A stretch of DNA of 64,000 nucleotides from a virus, in IMG/VR virus record IMGVR_UViG_3300045806_000017, positions 1-64,000 of that record. One strand, 5' to 3'. Shown here one piece after another: positions 37,643-44,796 of the stretch. The notes under the pieces were generated by a model that had not been told where the DNA came from, did no database searches, and saw only the letters and a program-made list of their open reading frames with translations. Made by a program: the position numbers and the translations under genes. Within the stretch, counting starts at the first letter, position 1. Every line of letters starts with the position of its first letter.

Positions 37643-38110
37643 TTAAGCTAATAATAGAGGTTCGTCTATGTTAATTTGTATTGTTGTTGAAGATGTTGCA
37701 ATACCTAATTTTTGTAAAATTCCTTGTGTAGGAACAGTCTGAGTAATCAATCCATTTAAACCAAGGTAGATTAATTCATTAGATATAAGTCCTGTAAATC
37801 CTGATAACTCTGAAGCAGTTACAATCTCTAGTGTTGACCCTGTACTTACAGCACCTTTAGATATTCCTAATACTTTACTAAAAGATAAAATATCTGAATT
37901 ATCTGCGTAAGATTGATCCGTAAGTAAAACTCTTAATCCACCAATATCTCTTAGAGCTATTTGTTTAATAGAGTTAAGACTAACAGCACCAGTATTTATA
38001 ACTAAAGTCTTTTCATATACTGGCATAATTGTAGGAACCTTATTAACAATAATAGTTTGTTTATGTTGTCCTATAACTACAGGTTGCTTAATTACTTGAG
38101 TAATAATCAT
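37643..38110 (-). CDS. hypothetical structural protein (155 aa)
   Basis: I place the start at the ATG 38110, which overlaps the stop of the upstream gene as TAATG, rather than the farther TTG. Mostly beta with Ile/Val/Thr strands and little charge. No family recognised; position in the fibre cluster suggests a tail role. Confidence 0.55.
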   Translation of the reverse strand: MIITQVIKQPVVIGQHKQTIIVNKVPTIMPVYEKTLVINTGAVSLNSIKQIALRDIGGLRVLLTDQSYADNSDILSFSKVLGISKGAVSTGSTLEIVTASELSGFTGLISNELIYLGLNGLITQTVPTQGILQKLGIATSSTTIQINIDEPLLLA

Positions 38111-38475
38111 TACACAGTAACCCAAGTAACATCAGGATAAACAATTAAAGGTTCTTTGTAATATTCTAATGTAGGAATAATTGTATAAACATCTTTATTA
38201 ATTCCAGGTATTACCCTTTGAATATCCCATTTATACTTACCTGGATCAAGAGCTATAGAAGATGCTTCATCTACAAATAGATACATTTTACCGTTTAAAG
38301 GTTCATCGGCTACATTATTACCACAAGTAGTTTTAATCTGTAATCTCAAATCTGAAGTAAATGTATCTCTCATACTAAACCAAATTTCATATCCAGTAAT
38401 ATCTACACCAGTACCGAAATCAAAACTAATAGTAAAGGTATCTCCTCTTCTAAAATTATCTAGTTCAGTTGCCAC
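38110..38475 (-). CDS. hypothetical structural protein (121 aa), Ig-like pattern
   Basis: Start at GTG 38475, chosen because AGGAG lies nine bases upstream while the longer frame opens at TTG. It overlaps the end of the upstream gene. The sequence DTFTISFDFGTGVDITGYE and later YKWDIQRV resemble small phage proteins with an immunoglobulin-like fold next to fibres. Function not known. Confidence 0.55.
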   Translation of the reverse strand: MATELDNFRRGDTFTISFDFGTGVDITGYEIWFSMRDTFTSDLRLQIKTTCGNNVADEPLNGKMYLFVDEASSIALDPGKYKWDIQRVIPGINKDVYTIIPTLEYYKEPLIVYPDVTWVTV

Positions 38476-39157
38476 TTGTAAACTCTCCTTCAATAACTAA
38501 ATTACTTTGAGCAACATCTCTTGCAGATGAAATACCTAACTCAATATTCTTATGCTGTATTGCGACTAACTCTAACATAGTTTGTCTTAAACCTGCAAGC
38601 ACAGAACTATCATCTTTAACATCTAACTCAATCTTAGTAACCTCTGGAGGTTTAAGGTGAGTAAGAACACTATTAGCTGCATCACTTCTTACTTTAGGAC
38701 TGACATCTAAATCAGTCATTAATGCTACCTGCACATTTAATGCTTTTTGATATAAGTCAGCATTCAATACATGAAAAGGTACAAGAGTTTGTGCAAAGAT
38801 AAGATTAACTAACTTGGTTTTATTATATGCAGCAACATAGGCACTTATATCTTTAGCAGAAGTACCATGCTCTATAAACCACTGATGTTTATCTGTGAAT
38901 GTCTTTAAGTAAGCATCTACATTACTTGAACCAAGTAACTTAAGAGATACATACTTTACTGCATTAATATAAGATTCAATCTTAAATTTACCATCCTTCA
39001 TTACTGAAGTATAACTAAGTAAATTATCTCTAAAGTTCTCTCTTAACTCAGAATTACTAATAGCAAGATTAACAGTTTCAATCAAATCATCTGATATTGC
39101 TCCTCTTACTTGCTTAGGTAAGACATCTCTAAATTGTTCTAATGTTAAACTATTCAT
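38465..39157 (-). CDS. hypothetical structural protein (230 aa)
   Basis: Almost entirely helical, with regular Leu/Lys/Asn/Asp helices and no known motif. The start overlaps the stop of the propeller gene as ATGA, so the two are coupled. N4-like phages have a helical protein at this place that may act in assembly of head-tail parts, but I cannot name it. Confidence 0.55.
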   Translation of the reverse strand: MNSLTLEQFRDVLPKQVRGAISDDLIETVNLAISNSELRENFRDNLLSYTSVMKDGKFKIESYINAVKYVSLKLLGSSNVDAYLKTFTDKHQWFIEHGTSAKDISAYVAAYNKTKLVNLIFAQTLVPFHVLNADLYQKALNVQVALMTDLDVSPKVRSDAANSVLTHLKPPEVTKIELDVKDDSSVLAGLRQTMLELVAIQHKNIELGISSARDVAQSNLVIEGEFTSGN

Positions 39158-40086
39158 GATTCAAACGTATTAATATAGTTATTCCAAAATAAAGGTTTAG
39201 TAGTTGATGATAGAGATATAACATTTACAAAATCTTCTATATTTGGGAGTATATTCCAAGAACTCCCTACATCTGTAGATATAGCTATAGGTGTAATACG
39301 GGGAGAAACATCTTGGTTAGTTTCCCCATATACTAACAACATATTATTGCTAGAGTAAATCCGTGACACAACGAAAGGTAAAGCCTTCCTTACTCCTGTA
39401 ATACCATCAGAAGATACATACAAAGTCTCATCATAAGTTAGAAAAGATTCTCCAGTAAACACACTTCCAGAATAAGAAATATTTGAATCACTTATAGTAT
39501 TCCAAGATGTACCATCAGAAGATATATATCTTAATCCATCAACAATAAGAAAAGTATTATTACCAAAAGATATTTGAGGATTAGAGACATTTGTAGTTGA
39601 AATCGTATTCTCTACCCAAGTAATACCATCAGAACTTGTACCAAAGAAAATAGAATTAACACCGTCTCTTATCCCAACAGCAACATACTTACCATTACCA
39701 TAACAAACACTTGTCCATGTAGTTAAATTAGATAAAGATGAACTTCTTACCACATCAAAACTATTAATATCAAGAATAGCGGAAGTATCTATAAGAATTT
39801 CATTGTATGCTTTGTAACCTACAGTACAAATAGTATCTCCATTAATACATATAGCATTTACAGGATACTTACCAGCATAGGTATGTATCTCTATTATTGG
39901 GTTGTTAGATACTATATATGAAAATGTACCATCACTACCACCATCTTCAAAAGTTCTAAATACAATGCCATTGGATACCCCCCCATTTCCAGTAAATGCT
40001 GTTTGTATAGGAGAATCTACTAAAGAACCATCAGAAAGAATTACTTTATCTTGGCTATAAGTACAAATATAAAAGAGGTTACTCAC
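39154..40086 (-). CDS. beta-propeller-like tail protein (310 aa)
   Basis: Repeats short units of the type GNGKYVAVG, SSDGITWVEN, GNNTFLIVD, SSDGTSWNTI and SSDGITGV, each ending in an SxDGxxW motif. This is the pattern of BNR/sialidase-like propellers with four or more blades. Proteins of this kind act as receptor- or polysaccharide-binding tail parts in phages. No catalytic residues are evident, so binding rather than hydrolysis is suggested. Confidence 0.6.
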   Translation of the reverse strand: MSNLFYICTYSQDKVILSDGSLVDSPIQTAFTGNGGVSNGIVFRTFEDGGSDGTFSYIVSNNPIIEIHTYAGKYPVNAICINGDTICTVGYKAYNEILIDTSAILDINSFDVVRSSSLSNLTTWTSVCYGNGKYVAVGIRDGVNSIFFGTSSDGITWVENTISTTNVSNPQISFGNNTFLIVDGLRYISSDGTSWNTISDSNISYSGSVFTGESFLTYDETLYVSSDGITGVRKALPFVVSRIYSSNNMLLVYGETNQDVSPRITPIAISTDVGSSWNILPNIEDFVNVISLSSTTKPLFWNNYINTFES

Positions 40087-40317
40087 TTATAATCCTACTT
40101 GAGTTGATGTAGCATTAGTAAAATAAATATTCATTGCTCCAATACACGAACCAAGTGCTAGTATATTATCTACTGTTAAATATTCCTTTAAACCAGGAAT
40201 TACAATACAGAGTAATGGAGCAGAACCCCCAACTAAATTAACTAAAGACTGTGTTTTCTTCCAGAATACAGAATCTTGTAAACATCTTCCTTTATCTAAA
40301 GCATCTATAAAATTCAT
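40087..40317 (-). CDS. small two-helix membrane protein, possible holin (76 aa)
   Basis: Two hydrophobic segments (LVNLVGGSAPLLCIVI and NILALGSCIGAMNIYF) joined by a short Lys-Glu loop, with charged termini. Size and topology fit class II holins or holin-like proteins. It lies between the 3TM holin-like gene and the propeller gene in the lysis part of the block. Function inferred from topology and place. Confidence 0.5.
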   Translation of the reverse strand: MNFIDALDKGRCLQDSVFWKKTQSLVNLVGGSAPLLCIVIPGLKEYLTVDNILALGSCIGAMNIYFTNATSTQVGL

Positions 40318-40357
40318 ATATCACCTGATAAATTAGATTGTATAATTATACTTGTTT

Positions 40358-40771
40358 TCATATACTTGTACCTTTTACTTTATCATAACTTCTATATGCA
40401 CCTAAACCAAGTATTCCTATTAACACTTGTAAGGTAATTTCTGTATTAATAACTGGAAATGTACCAGCATACTTAAAAATCACTGTAGCTACAAATCTAA
40501 TAAAAGGTTCTAAAATACTTACATAAGCTAAACTAATACCACATATCCATCCTATGAATGGTCTCCACCCAGATACAAATGTATTTGTACTTGTAGCTTC
40601 AGTTTTATTAACATCAACCTGAGCCAATAATAAAGCGTATTGGTTTTGTAATTCAGTTAATGCTTGAGTCATTTTATCATGCTCTACTGTAGTAGCATCA
40701 GGAGCAAACTTATTAACAATGGTAGTAACTAAATTACTTCCTGCTGTTATTGCATCATCAATTCCGAACAT
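40358..40771 (-). CDS. holin, 3TM-type
   Basis: The start is the ATG at 40771 with AGGA seven bases upstream; the longer frame begins only eight codons earlier without a spaced ribosome site. After an N-terminal amphipathic part comes a charged coiled region and then VSGWRPFIGWICGISLAYV, the signature opening of the GTA/phage 3TM holin family. Two more hydrophobic helices follow. Such holins form the membrane lesions that let the lysozyme reach the cell wall. The lysozyme gene lies upstream in the same block. Confidence 0.7.
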   Translation of the reverse strand: MFGIDDAITAGSNLVTTIVNKFAPDATTVEHDKMTQALTELQNQYALLLAQVDVNKTEATSTNTFVSGWRPFIGWICGISLAYVSILEPFIRFVATVIFKYAGTFPVINTEITLQVLIGILGLGAYRSYDKVKGTSI

Positions 40772-40813
40772 ATATTTTCCTAATGAGGATTTCATCCTCT
40801 AAAGCGACAAAGA

Positions 40814-40912
40814 TTAATATTTATTGTGTGTACACCACACTAACCACCAAACAACAAGATTACCAATAAGTAATCCACTAATAAATCCTATTAGTAAATC
40901 TTCATTTACCAT
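40814..40912 (-). CDS. possible tiny membrane peptide (32 aa)
   Basis: ATG at 40912 overlaps the stop of the upstream 55-residue ORF (TGGTAAATG). The peptide has one membrane helix (LLIGFISGLLIGNLVVWW) and ends THNKY. Coupled to its neighbour and placed in the lysis cluster, so it is probably real but its role is unknown. Confidence 0.45.
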   Translation of the reverse strand: MVNEDLLIGFISGLLIGNLVVWWLVWCTHNKY

Positions 40913-41073
40913 GTTCTGTAATCCGTAACATCTTTTACTTTACCACATGAACATATAACTCTACACGCAAAGCCAAGTCCTGTAGGAGTGTAATCAAGTC
41001 TTAGTGTTTTATTCTTGTCTGTACACTCATGAGAATGAAACCATCTTACAGCATTTCTCTTTTCTTGATCCAT
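40906..41073 (-). CDS. small hypothetical protein (55 aa)
   Basis: Starts at the CAT 41071-41073, overlapping the previous stop. Contains His, Cys and a C-terminal CRVICSCGKVKD, so it could bind a metal through a few cysteines. Chained by overlap to the ORFs on both sides. No family recognised. Confidence 0.5.
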   Translation of the reverse strand: MDQEKRNAVRWFHSHECTDKNKTLRLDYTPTGLGFACRVICSCGKVKDVTDYRTW

Positions 41074-41237
41074 TACTTATCACCTATACCATTACCATCT
41101 TTCTCAACATCTTGAGCCAAGGTAATTAAATGTTGTAAAGCTACATTAAATAAAGGAACATCTAACTCTTCCCAAGATACAACTTCATTACACTTCAAGA
41201 AGTTATTACACACAATTATAGCTTTATCTGTATTCAT
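41073..41237 (-). CDS. small hypothetical protein (54 aa)
   Basis: ATG at 41237 lies inside the end of the lysozyme gene (14-base overlap), and its stop overlaps the next start, so it belongs to a chain of coupled tiny genes. Helical and acidic, with no known motif. Confidence 0.5.
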   Translation of the reverse strand: MNTDKAIIVCNNFLKCNEVVSWEELDVPLFNVALQHLITLAQDVEKDGNGIGDK

Positions 41238-41667
41238 TAAATAATTCCCATTCTGCTTGTCTACGTTTAGTTAAACCTAAAACTTCTTTATGGTTTACTT
41301 TATTCCATTTAAGGAACTCTACACTTATATTATGGTCACCATCATTTATTTTTCTTAATAATGTAGAAGACTTAAAAGAACCAATACCAACATTATAAGT
41401 AAAACTTACTAATGCACCATACTGATTCTCTGTTAAAGGTATATGAACAGCTTTAGTAACAGTAAATTCATACTGTTTAAGAGTATCATAAAATAATTTC
41501 CAAGCTTCAATATCTGTAATAGGTTTATCACTAAGTTTTACTTTAGTACCGTCAGCATACTCTGTTGAACCAATACCAATAGTAGGTATGCCTGCTGGAC
41601 ATAGATAAGGGCTAAGTCTTAGACCTTCATATTGAGCTATTAAATTTTTACTTGCTTGATTAATCAT
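41224..41667 (-). CDS. endolysin, GH24 lysozyme (muramidase)
   Basis: 147 residues of the T4/P22 lysozyme family. YEGLRLSPYLCPAGIPTIG shows Glu14, Cys23 and Thr29 with the spacing of T4 Glu11, Asp20, Thr26; Asp is replaced by Cys, a known variant in the family. The middle has LTENQYGALVSFTYNVG and the end KRRQAEWELF. It hydrolyses the glycosidic bond of peptidoglycan at lysis. No signal peptide is seen, so access would need the holin. It is the first gene of the late block, beginning at 41667 next to the divergent control region. Confidence 0.85.
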   Translation of the reverse strand: MINQASKNLIAQYEGLRLSPYLCPAGIPTIGIGSTEYADGTKVKLSDKPITDIEAWKLFYDTLKQYEFTVTKAVHIPLTENQYGALVSFTYNVGIGSFKSSTLLRKINDGDHNISVEFLKWNKVNHKEVLGLTKRRQAEWELFNEYR

Positions 41668-41721
41668 AATTTATATCCTTTAGGTATGTGTTAGTATAAA
41701 TCTTATAGGAAGAGATAGTCC

Positions 41722-41805
41722 AGCATTTTCAAACTTTTTGAAAATTTTATATATTGTGTATGAATTCAAACTTTTGAGAAAAAACATAATTTACCTATGA
41801 ATTCA
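41722..41805. repeat. imperfect tandem repeat, 37-bp period
   Basis: TTCAAACTTTT occurs at 41728 and again at 41765, and TATGAATTCA at 41759 and at 41796, both exactly 37 bp apart. The unit is thus about 2.3 imperfect copies of 37 bp. It lies in the divergent control region ahead of the lysozyme gene. Iteron-like or operator repeats are typical readings. Confidence 0.6.
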
Positions 41806-41937
41806 TTACACTATCTCAGTTCAGTCACAGACTCGAATATCCCCCCCTACAAAGCTATACATTGCCCTATATGACAAGTGTACCCCACCTTAGTACAATC
41901 ATGTAGCTTATACAATTATCGTTCAATGTAGGTCATT

Positions 41938-41975
41938 GTAGAGCATTCTATGTAGTAGATACAATTCATGTGTCT
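41938..41975 (+). promoter_or_regulatory. early promoter-like hairpin E1 and 5' stem-loop
   Basis: TAGA-GCAT-TCTA at 41939-41950 followed by TGTAGTAG, similar to the other early elements although with a 4-base stem and 4-base loop. A second stem (AGATAC 41957-41962, GTGTCT 41970-41975) would form near the start of the RNA. The first early gene starts at 42022. Weakest of the set with E4. Confidence 0.5.
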
Positions 41976-42021
41976 CACCATGTGTCATGAACATGGTGTT
42001 AATCCTATTAGGAGTATTACA

Positions 42022-42345
42022 ATGAGTGCGTTTACTAAAGAAGTATTGGTTGCTGTGTCTCAATCTATTGCATTATTACCTCAAGTAACTACAGCAGCAG
42101 GATTGGTTATCAGTAAAGCATCATCAGCAACTGTCAATGGCTTTAGTGCTATTGATGCACTATGTGCTTACGGTGCAGACTATGCAGATGACATACGACA
42201 AGATCAGTTAGCTCTGTTAGAGTTGAAACAATCTTATCGTGAAATCGTTAAAGCTGATGCTAAAACTGCTGTTGTATCTGGTGATAAAGCTTCAATCATT
42301 GCTGCATATAAAGCTATGCAGACTGACTTCGAGTCTATCGACTAA
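42022..42345 (+). CDS. early hypothetical protein (107 aa)
   Basis: The start is the ATG at 42022 with TAGGAG seven bases before it; the open frame extends to 41968 but that part is in a hairpin and lacks a ribosome site. The product is Ala/Ser/Val-rich and helical, with no known motif. It is the first gene of the early region and closes with a strong terminator. Early single-gene units like this often encode host take-over proteins, which is only inference here. Confidence 0.65.
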   Translation: MSAFTKEVLVAVSQSIALLPQVTTAAGLVISKASSATVNGFSAIDALCAYGADYADDIRQDQLALLELKQSYREIVKADAKTAVVSGDKASIIAAYKAMQTDFESID

Positions 42346-42352
42346 GCTTATT

Positions 42353-42385
42353 GACTCATACTTCGGTATGAGTCTTTAGTTTTTT
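42353..42385 (+). terminator. intrinsic terminator after first early gene
   Basis: GACTCATAC (42353-42361), TTCG loop, GTATGAGTC (42366-42374), then TTTAGTTTTTT. A 9-bp stem with the stable TTCG tetraloop and a T tract. It ends the E1 unit just before promoter-like element E2. Confidence 0.85.
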
Positions 42386-42388
42386 ACT

Positions 42389-42423
42389 TTAAAGCATTTA
42401 ATGTAATAGACAATAATGTCTAT
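42389..42423 (+). promoter_or_regulatory. early promoter-like hairpin E2 and 5' stem-loop
   Basis: TTAAA-GCA-TTTAA (42389-42401) is a perfect 5-bp stem with a 3-base loop, followed by TGTAATAG. With N4 vRNAP geometry (loop centre at -11) the start is 42406, exactly the first base of the stem-loop ATAGACA-ATAA-TGTCTAT. The next gene starts at 42445. Confidence 0.65.
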
Positions 42424-42444
42424 CTTTTGCAAAAGGTGATTATC

Positions 42445-42573
42445 ATGACTTACAAAGTAAATACCGATGGAACAATCGAAGTCATCAACTATGATGAAGA
42501 ACCAAACTCATTAGAATTAGATAATGAGTTTCTTAATACTTGGAATGAGGAGAACTCAGATGAAATGTTATAA
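42445..42573 (+). CDS. small acidic early protein (42 aa)
   Basis: ATG at 42445 with AAGGTGA five bases before; too short for most gene finders but well placed behind promoter-like element E2 and overlapping the next gene by 14 bases. Acidic (Glu/Asp/Asn-rich) with no known motif. Possibly a regulator acting on a host protein, by analogy with other early phage peptides. Confidence 0.6.
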   Translation: MTYKVNTDGTIEVINYDEEPNSLELDNEFLNTWNEENSDEML

Positions 42574-42736
42574 CTGTGATTGTGTAAAGTCTGTTCTTGG
42601 TTTCTCACAAACTAGAAACGTCTGTCTCATCCAAGATCCTGAGGATCTCTGGTGTGATGAATGTTTAGAGGAAAATCAACAACAGTTCGTCAATCAGCAG
42701 GATGCTGACTTTGATGAATGGTGTCAAACAATATAA
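42560..42736 (+). CDS. small cysteine-rich early protein (58 aa)
   Basis: I start it at the ATG 42560 with GAGGAG in front; the longer frame starts inside the preceding gene. The sequence has CYNCDCVK near the start and later WCDECLEE, two Cys pairs that suit a zinc ribbon. Acidic C-terminus. Coupled to the 42-residue gene. Family not recognised; DNA- or protein-binding via a zinc ribbon is plausible. Confidence 0.65.
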   Translation: MKCYNCDCVKSVLGFSQTRNVCLIQDPEDLWCDECLEENQQQFVNQQDADFDEWCQTI

Positions 42737-42741
42737 CAAAT

Positions 42742-42761
42742 AGCTACTCTTCGGAGTAGCT
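42742..42761 (+). terminator. hairpin after the second early unit
   Basis: AGCTACTC-TTCG-GAGTAGCT, an 8-bp stem with TTCG loop six bases behind the stop of the cysteine-rich gene. No strong T tract follows, so termination efficiency is uncertain. Confidence 0.5.
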
Positions 42762-43313
42762 TATGTTCTTTAGTTAAAGCTACACCAACATCAACACCAG
42801 TAAGATAGTCTAGTTATAGACACTAAGAATAGATAGTCTAATCATTTATAGCTCATATCTATTCATTTAAACCAAGAATCATAATCATCTTGGTGGTATC
42901 TAACTTAATGTCGAAAAGTGAACCTTGTGTTTAACTGTCTGAGACAGTTCATAAGGTACATGGTATGTATTTTATGTGTTGAGGATAGTTGAACCAAGGT
43001 GAACTTGAGACACAGTGGAAAGTCTTAGTCACATATAATGGAGTGGTATGGGAACATTGGTTAATGTGAACCATATCATATTTTGATAGATAAAATCAAT
43101 AGGTAGTAATATTTATTTTTACTTAATACTACATGTAGTAGGTAAGATATAGGATATGTCTATATATAATTTAAATTGGAATAAATTAGTATTAATATCG
43201 ATTCGATACTATTCCTAAACAATTACTAAACACTAGAGTAATGTTATAACATAACACTAACAATGTGGACTATCGTCCACTCTACTACTACTCAATACTT
43301 CTATACAAGTATT

Positions 43314-43355
43314 TAAAAGCATTTTATGTAATAGAAATTATACACTTCGTATAAT
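43314..43355 (+). promoter_or_regulatory. early promoter-like hairpin E3 and 5' stem-loop
   Basis: TAAAA-GCA-TTTTA (43314-43326) followed by TGTAATAG; predicted start near 43331. The RNA stem-loop ATTATAC-ACTTC-GTATAAT occupies 43337-43355 and the gene with its GGAG site starts at 43372. Confidence 0.65.
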
Positions 43356-43371
43356 ACTTTGGAGAACTATA

Positions 43372-43686
43372 ATGTCACAAATTAAATTAGGTCAATATGT
43401 TACCTATAAACAAAATATATATCTTGTTGTTGATATTCGTTATGAGAAATTGCTTATAATGAACAAAGACAACAAAGTACAAGTCAATAGAACTTCTATT
43501 GAAGTAACTAATCTACGTCCTGCAAAGGAAATAGATGGTTATCTTGTAACAGGTAAAGGAATGATTATATCTCTCACTTCTCATAAAGAAATGAAATGGG
43601 ATAATAATCACGGTATTAGAAAAGCTCTATTAGCTAAGTATGCTAATAGTAATTCTGATACCTTTAAAGCATTGATGACTGGTTAA
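43372..43686 (+). CDS. early hypothetical protein (104 aa)
   Basis: Ribosome site TTGGAGAA eight bases before the ATG. The N-terminal half is beta-like (LGQYVTYKQNIYLVVDIRY), perhaps an SH3-like barrel, the C-terminal half basic with repeated Lys. No family recognised. Single gene of an early unit between E3 and a 19-bp hairpin. Confidence 0.65.
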   Translation: MSQIKLGQYVTYKQNIYLVVDIRYEKLLIMNKDNKVQVNRTSIEVTNLRPAKEIDGYLVTGKGMIISLTSHKEMKWDNNHGIRKALLAKYANSNSDTFKALMTG

Positions 43687-43726
43687 ACATTTACTACTAC
43701 TACTTCGGTAGTAGTAGTAAATGTTT
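43685..43726 (+). terminator. 19-bp perfect hairpin ending the third early unit
   Basis: Arms 43685-43703 and 43708-43726 pair perfectly around a TTCG loop; the arms contain ACTACTACTAC. The stem begins inside the stop codon of the gene. No T tract follows, so it may be a termination, stabilisation or processing element rather than a classical terminator. Confidence 0.7.
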
Positions 43727-43788
43727 CACTCAAAGATAGTCCCTTTATTCCACTTGTGTCAATCACCTCATAGCTCAAGCAAAAGAAC

Positions 43789-43847
43789 TTGAAGCTTCAA
43801 TGTATTAATTAGCGAAAGAGAACGTAGTCGTTAAGACGGAGTTCTCT
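43789..43847 (+). promoter_or_regulatory. early promoter-like hairpin E4 and 5' stem-loop
   Basis: TTGAAGCTTCAA (43789-43800) followed by TGTA matches the E2 stem with a compensatory change (TTAAA/TTTAA becomes TTGAA/TTCAA) but a 2-base loop in place of GCA. The RNA would carry AGAGAAC (43817) pairing with GTTCTCT (43841-43847) around an inner GTC/GAC stem. The next gene starts at 43870 with AGGAG. Confidence 0.45.
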
Positions 43848-43869
43848 GTAGCGTTAAATAGGAGTATTT

Positions 43870-43992
43870 ATGTATAAATTTAATGAAAACCTCATTATCC
43901 AATGTAACAAACCTAAGTTTCCTAAAGAAGGTTGGTTACTGTTTTCAATTTTAATCATTGGTCTTATTTGGAAATACCTCTCACACGCATGA
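43870..43992 (+). CDS. small early membrane protein (40 aa)
   Basis: ATG with TAGGAG upstream, six bases apart. A charged N-terminus, then WLLFSILIIGLIWKYL, one membrane helix. No family. Single-pass tiny early membrane proteins in phages often interfere with superinfection or host membrane functions; that role is only a guess here. Confidence 0.65.
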   Translation: MYKFNENLIIQCNKPKFPKEGWLLFSILIIGLIWKYLSHA

Positions 43993-44025
43993 GGATTCGT
44001 CTTAAGCCACATTAGGAGTTGACCC

Positions 44026-44190
44026 ATGTCAATGTATAAACGTGAATTAACTGAACGTGAAGAAGAGCGTAGACTCTTCTTCCTTCAACAAAAAGAGATT
44101 CGTGAAGCTTATGAAGCTGAACAGAAAGCTCTACAACAAGCAAATGCAAATGCTTACACTTATGCTCTTAAGCAGTGTGGTTTAATCTAA
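44026..44190 (+). CDS. small early helical protein (54 aa)
   Basis: ATG with TAGGAG eight bases before. Strongly charged helix (Glu/Arg-rich, then Gln/Ala repeats AYEAEQKALQQANANA), ending KQCGLI. It follows the small membrane gene in the same early unit. No family recognised. Confidence 0.65.
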   Translation: MSMYKRELTEREEERRLFFLQQKEIREAYEAEQKALQQANANAYTYALKQCGLI

Positions 44191-44196
44191 TTATGA

Positions 44197-44228
44197 ACCA
44201 GCAGTTATTAACTTAACTGTTGGTTTTG
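44197..44228 (+). terminator. hairpin terminator after the fourth early unit
   Basis: ACCAGCAGTTA (44197-44207) pairs with TAACTGTTGGT (44214-44224), 11 bp with one G-T pair, followed by a short T run. It starts six bases behind the stop at 44190, ahead of promoter-like E5. Confidence 0.6.
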
Positions 44229-44235
44229 AAAGATT

Positions 44236-44268
44236 TAAAAGCATTTTATGTGGTAGGAATAATCCTAC
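44236..44268 (+). promoter_or_regulatory. early promoter-like hairpin E5 and 5' stem-loop
   Basis: TAAAA-GCA-TTTTA (44236-44248) followed by TGTGGTAG. With loop centre 44242 at -11 the start is 44253, again exactly the first base of the stem-loop GTAGGA-ATAA-TCCTAC (44253-44268). The gene starts at 44293. Confidence 0.65.
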
Positions 44269-44292
44269 AATTCTAACTAAACGGTGAATATC

Positions 44293-44652
44293 ATGGCATA
44301 TCAAGAACAAGCTCCTGCAACAGCTAACAATTCAGTTGCAAAACAAGCTTTCATTAACTCTGAAGCTGGTGATCAATTAGGCTTCTTTAGTCTATCTAAT
44401 CACATCAATCCATCACAATTTCAACGTGTTTTAGTTGCGTTGAACGATCCTGAAAAACAAGTTAAATTAAATGTTGTTGAAGGCAAAAACAAAAACGGTA
44501 AAGCGTTTGCAACAGTGAGAAATCCTTCAGATGTTGTACTAGGTATCCTATCTGGATACTCTGCATCAACAATTCTTGCAATTGGTGTTGGAACTGCTAT
44601 ATTTACTGATGCTACACCTATCGAAGATGTAACAGACATCTTGAACTTCTAA
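44293..44652 (+). CDS. early hypothetical protein (119 aa)
   Basis: Start is the ATG at 44293 with GGTGA five bases before, the same arrangement as at 42445; the open frame extends to a GTG at 44284 inside the ribosome site. Mixed alpha/beta with an Ala/Gly/Ile-rich stretch (LGILSGYSASTILAIGVGTA) near the C-terminus. No known motif. Sole gene of its early unit. Confidence 0.65.
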   Translation: MAYQEQAPATANNSVAKQAFINSEAGDQLGFFSLSNHINPSQFQRVLVALNDPEKQVKLNVVEGKNKNGKAFATVRNPSDVVLGILSGYSASTILAIGVGTAIFTDATPIEDVTDILNF

Positions 44653-44658
44653 AATATT

Positions 44659-44690
44659 GGACTCCTTAATTGGAGTCCTTTTGTTTTTCT
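44659..44690 (+). terminator. intrinsic terminator after the fifth early unit
   Basis: GGACTCC (44659-44665), TTAATT loop, GGAGTCC (44672-44678), then TTTTGTTTTTC. GC-rich 7-bp stem with a T tract, seven bases behind the stop. Confidence 0.85.
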
Positions 44691-44696
44691 TTACAC

Positions 44697-44715
44697 AAAC
44701 GGACTTCGTCCGTTT
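44697..44715 (+). other. 8-bp hairpin with three-base loop
   Basis: AAACGGAC-TTC-GTCCGTTT lies just behind the terminator at 44659. A perfect 8-bp stem and triloop; might be a second terminator or a protein site. No T tract. Confidence 0.55.
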
Positions 44716-44796
44716 ATGCCCTCAGCCTAATTATTGTGTTAATTCACTTGTGTTAGATAGTCCTCTTTACCTCTTAATTTGTTGTTTTACTTGGTT

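Larger units (their letters stand above)
41668..42021. other. divergent control region between late and early genes (354 bases)
   Basis: No gene fits here. The left half holds an imperfect 37-bp tandem repeat (separate entry) and a run of seven C at about 41841. The right half holds the first promoter-like hairpin E1, and an 8-bp inverted repeat CACCATGT/ACATGGTG at 41976-41998, just before the first early gene. It must contain the promoter for the leftward lysozyme gene; I see only weak sigma70-like boxes for it. A replication origin is possible but not shown. Confidence 0.6.
42737..43371 (+). other. gene-poor early intergenic region (635 bases)
   Basis: No ORF of plausible length with a ribosome site is visible on either strand. 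It holds two AGATAGTC copies, a GTCTA-GTTA-TAGAC hairpin at 42808, ACCAAGA/TCTTGGT at 42871-42894, AACTGTC-TGA-GACAGTT at 42933-42949, the palindrome TACTACATGTAGTA at 43127 and GTGGAC-TATC-GTCCAC at 43265-43280, then promoter element E3. This could be an untranslated RNA or a regulatory region; I see no tRNA. Confidence 0.55.

Noticed and set aside
35400-37651. Rightward ORFs opposite the fibre genes (up to 116 codons)
   Set aside because: Opposite repeat-rich, higher G+C fibre genes, where stop codons on the other strand are rare; composition is Ser/Cys/Val-rich without family likeness.
40825-40850. A GTGTG/CACAC element followed by TAACCACC that resembles the GTGG hairpin family
   Set aside because: It lies inside the coding sequence of the 32-residue leftward ORF and is the only one in late genes, so chance is likely.
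43661-43680. TTTAAAGCATTGATG resembling the early promoter core
   Set aside because: It is inside the coding sequence of an early gene, lacks the second stem arm and the TGTA tail.
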